A stretch of DNA of 64,000 nucleotides, from positions 42,675 through 106,674 of the forward strand of contig CAWGIX010000005.1 of the NCBI GenBank assembly GCA_963822705.1, read 5' to 3'. Below, piece after piece: positions 18,485-27,700 of the stretch. The DNA is from CAVRQM01 sp963822705 (GTDB lineage: Bacteria > Pseudomonadota > Alphaproteobacteria > Acetobacterales > Acetobacteraceae). Position 1 is the stretch's first letter; each line of letters begins with the position of its first letter. The translations under genes were made by a program, and so were the position numbers. The notes beneath the pieces were generated by a model. The model saw only the letters and a list, made by a program, of their open reading frames with translations. It was not told the DNA's origin and made no database searches.

Positions 18485-18708
18485 GAGCTTAGGGCGGAAG
18501 CATTCCGACGTCTGCGCCTGTCCCAGATCGGAAGTTGCTCCACGGCGCTTCCTATTTACCTCCACTCGTTCCCGACGGCTCCGCACTCTGCTGGATCGAA
18601 ACGCGGCACGCTTTCGCCTCGCGTGCTGCCTAGTTCCGGTCCATTTGACGCGCAATAACGCGAGATCGTTCGCTTGCATGCACTAGTGTGCAGCGCGCAT
18701 TTATCAGG

Positions 18709-18761
18709 CTTGGCTCTCCGAAGAAACAGGAGCTCTTCGCTCATTCGCAATACTTGCAGTC
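18709..18761. repeat. Copy B of the ~55-bp element, upstream of the first GloVer gene
   Basis: CTTGGCTCTCCGAAGAAACA followed by GGAGCTCTTCGCTCATTCGC and TTGCAGTC. The TTGCAG (18754-18759) lies about 150 bp before the GTG at 18910, the same spacing as copy C before the second GloVer gene. Confidence 0.55.
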
Positions 18762-18909
18762 AGGCAGCGGAAACTCCTTTCCGTCCGATGTGCAAGAAAG
18801 GCTTGCACAGCCGCGGGAGAATGGTATGGTGACGGCGTCATGGCAAGGCTCCGCGCCTTTCATTGACATTTTGATATCGTCTAGATCGACATTAATTGGG
18901 AGGAATAAC

Positions 18910-20062
18910 GTGCTACACAGGAACAACCGGGCCCGCTCAGCGGGCCGGATGGCCGCGCTCGTGCTTGCTGTACCAGTCGCGGCTCAGGCTCGCATGGAGC
19001 ATCTGCATTCGTTCCAGGGCGGCAGTGATGGGGCATACCCTTATGCGGGCCTGGTCACCAATAGCGGCAAGCTCTACGGCACCACCTACATCGGCGGCGC
19101 CACAAACCAAGGCACCGTTTTCGAGATGACGCCCGGCGGGGGAAAAGCCGTGCTGTACAGCTTCCGGGGCGGCAGTGACGGGGCCTACCCTTATGCGGCC
19201 CTGATCGCCGACAAGAACGGCAATCTATACGGCACGACTTTTTTCGGCGGCCCCGCGGGCATCGGCACCGTGTTCAAGGTGACACCCGGCGGCCAGGAGT
19301 CCGTGCTGTACGGATTCCAGAACGTCAACGACGGGGCAAACCCCTCCAGCGGCGTGATCATCGACGCGCAGGGCAATCTATACGGCACCACCCCGGGCGG
19401 CGGGACCGTAGGCGTGGGCACCGTCTTCAAGGTGACGCCGTATGGGACGGAGACCGTGCTGTACACCTTCCAGGGCGGCAACAACGGGGAATACCCCTCG
19501 GCGGGCCTGATCGCCGATGCGGCCGGCAACATGTACGGCACGACGGGAAATGGCGGCCCGACCGGCAATGGCGTCGTCTTCAAGGTGACACCCGGCGGGG
19601 CGCAGACCGTGCTGTACAGCTTCAAGGGCCTTCTTGTCGGCGACGGGACCTACCCCACGGGTCTGGTGGCCGACTCAAGGGGTAATATGTACGGCACGAC
19701 CTCGTATGGTGGCGCGGCAAACAAGGGAACCGTCTTCAAGCTGACCCCCGGCGGCACGGAGACAGTGCTGTACAGCTTCAAGGGCGGCACGTGACGGCGC
19801 ATATCCCAACGCCGGCCCGATCCTCGACGCGCAAGGCAATCTGTACGGCACGACGAAGGCCGGAGGTGCTGCCAACTGCGGCACCGTGTTCAAGCTGACC
19901 GGTGGCAGAACCGAGACGGTAATGCACACTTTTTTCAATCGAATCAACGGCTGTGAACCCCAGGGCAGCTTGGCCCTGAACCACAACACCCTCTACGGCA
20001 CCACCTACGGCAGCGGCTCGGGCCCCTCGCCGTACGGCGCCGTGTTCCGCATCATGCAGTAG
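18910..20062 (+). CDS. Secreted GloVer-repeat (TIGR03803-type) protein 1, one suspected frameshift
   Basis: GTG 18910 with GGGAGG upstream. Signal peptide (RMAALVLAVPVAAQA) then about nine repeats of the pattern YGTT..GG....GTVF..TPGG.E.VLYSF.GG and DG..P..GLI.D..GNL, matching the Gloeobacter/Verrucomicrobia repeat, likely a beta-propeller. 383 residues when an extra C at 19790 is removed; as written a TGA follows at 19792. The residual reading frame continues to VFRIMQ. No C-terminal anchor is visible. Function unknown; extracellular location inferred from the signal. Nearly identical to the gene at 20642, so the pair is a recent tandem duplication. Confidence 0.85.
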
Positions 20063-20641
20063 CTACTCAGTCCCGGAGGCGCCCTGAGCCCTGCCGACCG
20101 GCGCAGGCGCGCCTCCGATTGCCGGCAAGCGCCGGGAAATCCCTGTTCTGGACTCGTCCACGCGGCCCGGTCAGTAAGCTGACGTTTACGCAACAAAGAC
20201 AGGCCGCACTCAACATCCGCGGTCCTGAGCGCAGGGTGTGTTCCGTATCAAACTGACAGCCACGCACGGCAGATTATAGTAGGACAGTCGCGGTTACAAC
20301 GCGTGTCTCTGTCAAGCGTCGGGCCAAAAAAGCGCCTGAAGTCTGCCATTTCGATCGCGCGCTCCGGCGTATTCGCGGCCGATTGATAGCGCCGTGACGC
20401 AAGATCCTGAATCCTATCACAACCGCGTGGTTAAAGTACTTGGCTCTTCGGAAGAGAGGACGAAGCTCTGCGCTTACTGGCAAAGTTTGCAGTCGTGCAG
20501 CCACATCTTCTTACTCTCGATCTGCAGAACAGAGCTGCGCAATCGCGCGACTAGGTACGGTGACCGCGACATGGCAAGGCTCTGCGCCGTTCTTGATGGA
20601 GTAACACTGACTACCGACCGACATTAATTGGGAGGAACAAC
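20063..20641. other. Intergenic region between the GloVer tandem genes
   Basis: About 580 bp. The last ~200 bp (20439-20641) match the region before the first GloVer gene, including a repeated element at 20439-20494, the stretch GACATTAATTGGGAGGAA, and the ribosome site. The first ~370 bp show no gene and no similarity I can see. Confidence 0.6.
20439..20494. repeat. Copy C of the ~55-bp element, upstream of the second GloVer gene
   Basis: CTTGGCTCTTCGGAAGAGAG, then GACGAAGCTCTGCGCTTACT and TTTGCAGTC. The TTGCAG (20487-20492) is about 150 bp before GTG 20642. Confidence 0.55.
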
Positions 20642-21797
20642 GTGCTACACAGGAACAACCGGGGCCGCTCAGCGGGCCGGATGGCCGCGCTCGTGCTTGC
20701 TGTACCGGTCGTGGCTCATGCCGGCGCGCAGAATATGCATTCCTTCCGTGGCGGCAGCGACGGGGCATACCCTTATGCGGGCCTGGTCGCCGACAACAGC
20801 GGCAATCTCTACGGCACCACCTACATCGGCGGCGCCACAAACCAAGGCACCGTGTTCGAGATGACGCCCGGCGGGGCGATCGCCGTGCTGTACAGCTTCC
20901 GGGGCGGCAGCGATGGTCAATCACCCTATGCGGGCCTGATCGCCGACGGGAACGGCAATCTATACGGCACGACTTTTTTCGGCGGCCCCGCGGGCATCGG
21001 CACCGTCTTCAAGGTGACGCCCGGCGGCCAGGAGTCCGTGCTGTACCGGATTCCAGAACGTCAACGACGGGGCAAACCCCTCCAGCGGCGTGATCATCGA
21101 CGCGCAGGGCAATCTATACGGCACCACCCCGGGCGGCGGGACCGTAGGCGTGGGCACCGTCTTCAAGGTGACGCCGTATGGGACGGAGACCGTGCTGTAC
21201 ACCTTCCAGGGCGGCAACAACGGGGAATACCCCTCGGCGGGCCTGATCGCCGATGCGGCCGGCAACATGTACGGCACGACGGGAAATGGCGGCCCGACCG
21301 GCGATGGCGTCGTCTTCAAGGTGACACCCGGCGGGGCGGAGACCGTGCTGTACAGCTTCAGGGGCCTTCTTGTCGGCGACGGGACCTACCCCACGGGTCT
21401 GGTTGCCGACTCGAACGGCAATCTGTACGGCACGACGTCATACGGTGGCGCCGCCAACAAGGGCACCGTCTTCGAGTTGACCCCCGGGGGAACGGAGACG
21501 GTGCTGTACAGCTTCAAGGGCGGCAGTGACGGGGCGTACCCCGACGCACGCCCGATCCTCGACGCGCAAGGCAATCTGTACGGCACGACGAAGGCCGGAG
21601 GTGCTGCCAACTGCGGCACCGTGTTCAAGCTGACCTCCGGCAGAACCGAGACGGTGCTGCAAACCTTTCTGAATAAGATCAACGGCTGTGAACCCCAGGG
21701 CAGCTTGGCCCTGAACCACAACATCCTCTACGGCACCACCTACGGCAGCGGCTCGGGCCCGTCGCCGTACGGCGCCGTGTTTCGTATTACGGAGTAG
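20642..21797 (+). CDS. Secreted GloVer-repeat (TIGR03803-type) protein 2, one suspected frameshift
   Basis: GTG 20642 after GGGAGG. Signal peptide RMAALVLAVPVVAHAGAQ, then nine repeats of the YGTT..GG....GTVF..TPGG type. An extra C at about 21046 (CTGTACCGG where copy 1 has CTGTACGG) shifts the frame; the rest resumes as IIDAQGNLYGTTPGGG and ends VFRITE. 384 residues reconstructed. Copies 1 and 2 each carry one shift at different places, and each is intact where the other is broken. Neighbours: copy 1 upstream, a convergent cation transporter downstream. Confidence 0.85.
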
Positions 21798-21952
21798 CTA
21801 CTCGATCCCGGCGTGCCGGGCGGCGCAGGCGCGCCTGCGATGCCCCGCCCGGGCAGCCACCCAGGAGATGGGGCTGGCGTCGGATCGGTGCGCCCTGAGC
21901 TCTCGCCCTGCGTCCGCCTGAGCCGGGGTGGAGGATGCCCGCTGCGTCGTCA

Positions 21953-22840
21953 TCACACCACCGGCACCCCGTGATGCTTGGCTTTTGCCTCGGGTTCGAC
22001 ATGGATAGTGATGACTAGTCCTTCCATCTCCGATTTTAGCGCCGTCTCGACCCGGTCGCAGATGTCGTGCGCCGTGGCAACCGTCATGTCGCCCGGCACC
22101 ACCAGGTGGAATTCCAGATAAGTGAGCCGCCCGGCATGCCGGGTGCGCAAATCGTGCGCCTCGATGGCGCCCTCGGCGTGCGTCGAGACGAGGTCGCGGA
22201 TGCGCGCCACGATGTCCGGGGCGGGGGCGGCGTCCATCAGCCCGCCCACCGAGTTGCCGATCACCAGCAGACCGGAAACCAAAACGTAGACCGCGACCAG
22301 GGCGGCCAGCAGCGGGTCGAGCCACAGCAGCCCTGTGGTAAAGGCCAGCGCCAGTCCGGCCAGCACGCCCGCCGAGGCGGCAACGTCCGCGGCCAGGTGC
22401 CGTCCGTCCGCGGCCAGGGCGGGCGAGCGCAGGGCTCGGGCTTGCCGCAGCAGCACCGAAGCCCAGAAAAGGTTGAGCAGCGTGGCAACACCGTTCAGGG
22501 CGAGCCCGGTCCAGGGCTCCGCAACCGGTGCTGGGGCGCGCCAAGCCGCCCAGGCGTGCTGCAGAATGGCCAGCGAGGTGACGATGATCAGGCCGCCCTC
22601 GACGATGGCGGCAAAAAACTCCGCCTTGTCGTGGCCGTAAGGGTGGCTCGCGTCAGCCGGCCGCGCCGCGTACACCAGCGCCAGCAGCGCCATGCCGGCG
22701 GCGGCCACGTTGACCACCGTCTCGGCCGCGTCCGAGAACAGCGCGGCCGAGCCGGTCACCGCCCAAGCGGCCGCCTTCAGCGCCAGCACCACCGCGCCCA
22801 CGGCAATGCTCGCCCCGGCCATGCGCACCGCCTTCGTCAC
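21953..22840 (-). CDS. Cation diffusion facilitator (CDF) efflux transporter
   Basis: 295 residues, six membrane segments, antiporting divalent cations (Zn, Fe, Co, Mn or Cd) for protons. Metal-site landmarks: ALFSDAAETVVNVAAAGMAL (TM2, SxxxD replacing HxxxD) and DGRHLAADVAASAGVLAGLA (TM5, HxxxD). The cytosolic C-terminal dimer domain is visible (THAEGAIEAHDLRTRHAG, then YLEFHLVVPGDMTVATAHDI). The TM2 change to Ser/Asp is seen in iron/manganese-type members, but specificity cannot be fixed. Stands alone, convergent with GloVer gene 2. Confidence 0.92.
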   Translation of the reverse strand: MTKAVRMAGASIAVGAVVLALKAAAWAVTGSAALFSDAAETVVNVAAAGMALLALVYAARPADASHPYGHDKAEFFAAIVEGGLIIVTSLAILQHAWAAWRAPAPVAEPWTGLALNGVATLLNLFWASVLLRQARALRSPALAADGRHLAADVAASAGVLAGLALAFTTGLLWLDPLLAALVAVYVLVSGLLVIGNSVGGLMDAAPAPDIVARIRDLVSTHAEGAIEAHDLRTRHAGRLTYLEFHLVVPGDMTVATAHDICDRVETALKSEMEGLVITIHVEPEAKAKHHGVPVV

Positions 22841-22945
22841 GAAAAGTCTGCCTCCATGGCTCGCGCTGTAGCAGCCCGGTTCGGGCGCTTGCTACGGCAG
22901 GCAGCCCCCGGGCACGCAGAGCGCCCAGGCGCGCTCGGGAACTGT

Positions 22946-22964
22946 GTCGGAATTCTTTACAGTG
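22946..22964 (+). promoter_or_regulatory. Conserved upstream element 1 (candidate activator site)
   Basis: GTCGGAATTCTTTACAGTG, identical over all 19 bp to 23751-23769. Both lie about 49 bp upstream of a sigma-54 promoter before a PEP-CTERM gene. Inference: an enhancer site for a sigma-54 activator of the PrsR type. Confidence 0.6.
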
Positions 22965-23013
22965 GCTTTGCCCGCCCTCCCGCCAAGATCTTGACAAAAC
23001 AGAGTATTTACCT

Positions 23014-23029
23014 TGGCCCAAAAGTTGCT
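23014..23029 (+). promoter_or_regulatory. Sigma-54 (RpoN) promoter of PEP-CTERM gene 1
   Basis: TGGCCCAAAAGTTGCT matches TGGCAC-N5-TTGCW with GG and GC separated by the required 10 bp, 54 bp before the ATG at 23083. Confidence 0.8.
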
Positions 23030-23082
23030 TCTACGCAAGCTGTAGCGCCGAACTGCGTGCTCAAAAAGAAGGAGAGAGGGTC

Positions 23083-23667
23083 ATGCGTAGGTTCTTGATG
23101 GTATCAACCGGCCTGCTGGCCGCACTGGCGGCTCCTGCCGCCTTCGCCAACTCCATCATCCCGGTCCTCACCAGCGACACGGCTGTCGCCGGGGGCGTCG
23201 ACATTACCTACACCGTGAATTTGGACAGCATCCAGCAGCTCTACCAGAAGAGCTTCGATAACTTCCTGACCATCAGCGGCGGCCTGCTCGGAGCCGGCAC
23301 TTCGCTGGTCTCGGAAAGTGGTTTCCTGACCAACTTCGCGTTCACCACCCAAGCCAATGGCTTCACCCTCACCTGCGCTACGGGGGCCACGACCTGCGGA
23401 TCTCTGGTCCTGGACGCAGACCACGGGGACCAGAATGCATCCCTCGTGATCTTCCAGTCCGGGGCCACCATTACCCAGACTCTCGGCAACTACAACGCCC
23501 AGGCCGGCAAATACGACCCCGGCGACCTCTCCGACGGAACCCAGACGGATAATTCGGGCAGGGTGGAAGTGCCGGGAGCCGTGGTGCCTGAACCGGTGTC
23601 GCTGGCTTTGCTCGGAACCGGGCTGCTCGGCCTGGGCCTGATCCGGCGCCGCTATCACAAAGGCTGA
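23083..23667 (+). CDS. PEP-CTERM sorted exported protein 1
   Basis: 194 residues: signal peptide (FLMVSTGLLAALAAPAAFA), a mature domain with two short Cys (LTCATGATTCGS), and a C-terminal PEP-CTERM sorting signal VPEPVSLALLGTGLLGLGLI plus RRRYHKG. The signal is cleaved and transferred by an exosortase; such proteins are secreted or surface-bound, often linked to exopolysaccharide. The mature domain is not one I recognise. AGGAGAGAGG precedes the ATG. About 80% identical by eye to the gene at 23908. No exosortase gene is in the window. Confidence 0.9.
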   Translation: MRRFLMVSTGLLAALAAPAAFANSIIPVLTSDTAVAGGVDITYTVNLDSIQQLYQKSFDNFLTISGGLLGAGTSLVSESGFLTNFAFTTQANGFTLTCATGATTCGSLVLDADHGDQNASLVIFQSGATITQTLGNYNAQAGKYDPGDLSDGTQTDNSGRVEVPGAVVPEPVSLALLGTGLLGLGLIRRRYHKG

Positions 23668-23687
23668 GTGCCGCTGACCGCCTGCAG

Positions 23688-23718
23688 CCGATACCCGTGC
23701 TTCCTCCACGGGTATCGG
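23688..23718 (+). terminator. Strong hairpin after PEP-CTERM gene 1
   Basis: Perfect 12-bp stem CCGATACCCGTG/CACGGGTATCGG with a 7-nt loop, 20 bp after the stop. No T-tract. Shares the ACCCGTG/CACGGGT core with the terminator after gene 2, consistent with duplication of the whole unit. Confidence 0.6.
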
Positions 23719-23750
23719 CGCCACATGGGAACGGCGCGCGGGCGGGCGGC

Positions 23751-23769
23751 GTCGGAATTCTTTACAGTG
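23751..23769 (+). promoter_or_regulatory. Conserved upstream element 2 (candidate activator site)
   Basis: GTCGGAATTCTTTACAGTG, an exact copy of 22946-22964, 48 bp before the second sigma-54 promoter. Confidence 0.6.
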
Positions 23770-23817
23770 ATGTCGGGCGCCTCCTAGCAAATCATTGAAA
23801 CTCCCCGCTTTTTTCGT

Positions 23818-23833
23818 TGGCACGAACATTGCT
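23818..23833 (+). promoter_or_regulatory. Sigma-54 (RpoN) promoter of PEP-CTERM gene 2
   Basis: TGGCACGAACATTGCT is a consensus -24/-12 element (TGGCAC, 5 nt, TTGCT), 75 bp before the ATG at 23908. Confidence 0.85.
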
Positions 23834-23907
23834 GGGGTATAGCTGCATACACTTGCTGCTCTGCAGCTGCACTTGAGCGGCACGCTCAAAAAACGGAGAG
23901 AGAGGCC

Positions 23908-24489
23908 ATGCGGAAGTTTCTAATGATATCGACAGGCCTGCTGGCTGCTCTGGCGGCGCCTGCAGCCTTCGCCCACTCCATTATCCCGGTCCTCACGACG
24001 GACACGGCTGTCGCCGGCGGCGTCGACATTACCTACACCGTGAACTTGGACAGCATCCAACAGATTTATCAGAAGAGCTTCGATAACTTCCTGACCATCA
24101 GCGGGGGCCTGCTCGGAGCCGGTACTTCCCTGGTCTCGGAGAACAGCTTTTTGACCAACTTCGTTTTCACCACCCAAGCCAATGGCTTCACCCTCACCTG
24201 CGCTATGGGGTCCACGACTTGCGGATCTCTGGTCATGGACATAGACCACGGCGACCAGAATGCGTCACTGGTAATCTTCCAGGCTGGCGCCACCACGGCT
24301 CAGGTCCTCGGCAACTACAATGCGCAGGCCGCCAAGTACGTCCCCGGCAACGCCTCCGACGGGACACAGACGAACAATAACGGCAGGGTAGAAGTGCCGG
24401 CAGTGCCGGCAGTGCCGGAGCCGGTGTCGCTGGCTTTGCTGGGAACAGGGCTGCTTGGCCTTGGCCTGGTCCGGCGCCGCATGAGCTGA
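23908..24489 (+). CDS. PEP-CTERM sorted exported protein 2
   Basis: 193 residues, tandem paralogue of 23083-23667: signal FLMISTGLLAALAAPAAFA, mature domain with TNFVFTTQANGFTLTCAMGS, and the sorting signal VPEPVSLALLGTGLLGLGLV plus RRRMS. The linker before the signal has a short VPAVPAVPEP repeat. GGAGAGAGAGG precedes the ATG. Divergence between paralogues is concentrated at synonymous positions and the linker, implying that the mature domain is under constraint. Own sigma-54 promoter, so the two may be co-induced but independently transcribed. Confidence 0.9.
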   Translation: MRKFLMISTGLLAALAAPAAFAHSIIPVLTTDTAVAGGVDITYTVNLDSIQQIYQKSFDNFLTISGGLLGAGTSLVSENSFLTNFVFTTQANGFTLTCAMGSTTCGSLVMDIDHGDQNASLVIFQAGATTAQVLGNYNAQAAKYVPGNASDGTQTNNNGRVEVPAVPAVPEPVSLALLGTGLLGLGLVRRRMS

Positions 24490-24511
24490 GGGCCGCCGCC
24501 CCCTTGAACCG

Positions 24512-24543
24512 AAAACCCGTGGGCTCGCTCCACGGGTTTTTTT
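24512..24543 (+). terminator. Rho-independent terminator after PEP-CTERM gene 2
   Basis: Stem AAAACCCGTGG (24512-24522) and CCACGGGTTTT (24530-24540), 7-nt loop, continuing T-tract to 24543; 23 bp after the stop. Confidence 0.85.
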
Positions 24544-24724
24544 ATGGCGATCCCCGTTCGAAGCGCGCGGCGCGGAGTTCCGACCAGCGTGCGCCGTCTG
24601 GCACCGCGGACATGGCATCGCGCACCTGCAACATAGGTGGCTGCACGCGCAGCGCGCGGTGTCCGCGCAGTCGTCGTAGAGGGCGATAGGCAGAGGCTCG
24701 CGCAGCGCTGCCCTCCATCGCTGA

Positions 24725-27700
24725 TCACACCGAAAAGTATTTTGCCGCCGGGTTCAGCACCACGATGGCGCTGGTCGACTGCTCCGGGTGCAGCTGCCAT
24801 TCGTCGGACAGCGACACCCCGATCCGCTCCGCCCCTAGCAGTTTCAGCAGCGGCTCCTGGTCCTCCAGTTTCGGACAGGCCGGGTATCCGAAGGAATAGC
24901 GGCTGCCGCGATAATTCTGCTGCAGCATCCGGTCCATGTCGCGGTCGTCCTCGCCGGAAAAGCCGAGTTCCGCGCGGATGCGCTTATGCGTGTATTCCGC
25001 CATCGCCTCGGCCATCTCCACCGACAGGCCGTGCAGATACAGATAGTCCTGATAGCGGTTGTCATCGAACCACGCGCGCGCCGTCTCGCTCGCCGTCTGC
25101 CCCACGGTGACGACCTGGAATCCGATCACGTCCCGCTCCGCGTCGTCCACGTCGCGAAAGAAATCGGCGATGCATTCGCCATCCTCGCGCGGCTGGCGCG
25201 GCAGGGTGAAACGGCAAATTTCCGTGGCACCATCGGGCTCGAACACGATCAGCTGGTTGCCCTGCCCCGCCGCCTTCCAGTACCCATACGCGGCCTGCGG
25301 ACGCAAGATGTCTTCCTTTTCGCACAGCGTCAGCATGCGGCGCATGACCGGGCGCAACTCCTGCCTGGCCCAGCCCAGAAAATCCTCCAGGGTGCGGCCC
25401 TGTTTGCGGAACCCCCACTGGAACTGGTACAGGCTGCGCTCGTTCACAAACGGAACTATGGCGCGCGGCGCCGCCTCGACGATGCGGGCACCCCAGAACG
25501 GCGGCTCCATCACCGGCACGTCCTGCGTCAGCCGCCGCCGCCGCACCTGCACCGCGGCCACGTCCACCGGCCGGAACGCCCGAGCATCCGCCTGGCCCAG
25601 AGTGCGCGACGGATTGCGCGTCTTTCCGATCCGCTTGGCCTGGATCGCGGCCAGATAGTCATCGAATCCGTTGCCGGTAACGCGATCCATCAGGTGCAAG
25701 CCATCAAAGGCATCGCGGGCATACGCCACGCGGCCGCAGGCATAGGCACGCACGCAGTCCTCTTCCACATAGGTCCGGGTCAGCGCGGCCCCGCCCAGCA
25801 GCACGGGAATTTCCAGCCCCTGCCGGCTCATCTCCTCCAAATTCTCGCGCATCACCACGGTGGATTTCACCAGCAGCCCGGACATGCCGATGGCATGCGC
25901 CCGGTTCTCCCGCGCCGCTTCAAGCATGTCGGCGAGCTTCACCTTTATGCCCAGATTGACCACGCGATAGCCGTTGTTGGTCAGGATGATGTCGACCAAA
26001 TTCTTGCCGATGTCATGCACGTCGCCTTTCACTGTGGCCACCACGATGGTGCCCCGCTCCTGCCCCTCCACGCGCTCCATGTGCGGCTCCAGATGCGCCA
26101 CCGCCGCCTTCATGGTTTCGGCCGATTGCAGCACGAAGGGCAGCTGCATCTTGCCGGCTCCGAACAGGTCGCCCACCGTCTTCATGCCGGCAAGCAGAAT
26201 GTCGTTAATGATGGCGAGCGGCTTGTGGGTGCGCAGCGCGTCGTCCAGTTCTTCCGGCAGTCCCTTGCGGTCGCCATCGACAATGCGGTCCTGCAGCCGG
26301 CCTTCCACGGTCGCGGCCCGCTGCTTCTTTTCGCTGACGGTCTTGCGGTCCGCGAACATCTCCAGCAGCCGCTGCAAAGGGTCGTAGTCGTCGTGGCGGC
26401 GGTCAAAGATCAGGTCTTCCGCCACCTGCACCTCTTCGGCGGGAATCTGATGCAGCGGCCGGATTTTGGACACATGCACGATCGCGCCGGTCATCCCAGC
26501 CCGCACGGCGTGATCCAGGAACACGGAGTTCACCACGGCTCGCGCCGCCGGATTGAGCCCGAAGCTGATGTTGGACAACCCCAGAATGATCTGGATATCC
26601 GGAAATTTCTGGCGGATCGCGGCGATGCCTTGCAGGGTCCATTCGCCCAGCTTGCGGTCGTCCTCATTGCCGGTGGCGATGGTGAACGTCAGCGGGTCGA
26701 TCAGCAGGTCGGACTGCGCCAAGCCGTGCCGGTCACAGGCGAACGCCACCAGCCGCGACGCCACCTCCAGCTTGCGTTCCGGCGTTTTGGCCATGCCGGT
26801 CTCATCGATGGTGAGTGCCACCACCGCGGTGCCGAATGTTTTCGCGAGCAGCATGCGCGCGGTCGCCGGTGCCTCCCCGTCCTCGAAATTGATGCTGTTC
26901 AAGATCGGCTTGCCGCCATGCAGTTTCAGGGCGCTCTCCAGCACCGGCAGTTCGGTGCTGTCGATCACCAGCGGCGCGTTCACGCTGGCGGTAAAGCGGC
27001 GGACCACCTCGTCCATCTCCGCCCGCTCGTCGCGACCGACGAAAGCGGTGCATATGTCGAGCGCATTCGACCCCTCCGCCACTTGGGCGCGGCCCATGGC
27101 GACGCAGCCGTCGAAATCGTGCCGCTCCTGCAACGCGCGCCATTGCTTGCTGCCGTTGGCATTGCAGCGCTCGCCGATTGAAAAGGTGCTGTTCTCCTGG
27201 CGCAACGGTACCGCCTGATACAGGCTCGCCACCGCCGGCACCCAAACGGCGCTGCGGCGCACCGGCGCCGGCCTCGGCTCGCCCAGATCCCGCAACATCG
27301 CATCCAGCGCGGAAACATGCGGCGTGGAGGTACCACAGCAGCCGCCGATCAGGTTGACCCCGTCCTCCTGCACGAAGCGGCGCATCCAACTCGCCATCTC
27401 GGCCGGACCGAGCGGATAATGCGTGTGTCCATCGACCAGTTCCGGCAACCCGGCATTGGGCTGCACGCTGAGCAGGCCGGGCCAGTTGCCGGCCAGCCAG
27501 CGCACATGCTCGGCCATTTCCTGCGGGCCGGTGGCGCAGTTCAGGCCGATCAACGGCACGTCCAGCGCCCGCACCACCGTGGCCGCCGCGGCGATGTCGG
27601 GACCCACCAGCAGCGTGCCGGTGGTCTCCACCGTCACCTGCACGAAGATCGGCGTGTCGGTGCCGGCTTCGGCGCGGGCACGCTTCGCACCGTTGACCGC

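Larger units (their letters stand above)
18136..18909. other. Long intergenic region before the GloVer tandem
   Basis: About 770 bp without a credible gene. It holds two copies of a ~55-bp repeated element (18431-18484 and 18709-18761) whose third copy is at 20439-20494. The GTG at 18910 is preceded by a good GGGAGG ribosome site at 18898-18903. Confidence 0.6.

Noticed and set aside
20478..20494. Sigma-54 promoter before GloVer gene 2 (TGGCAAAGTTTGCAG)
   Set aside because: GG and GC are 8 bp apart rather than the required 10, and copy B lacks TGGCA altogether.
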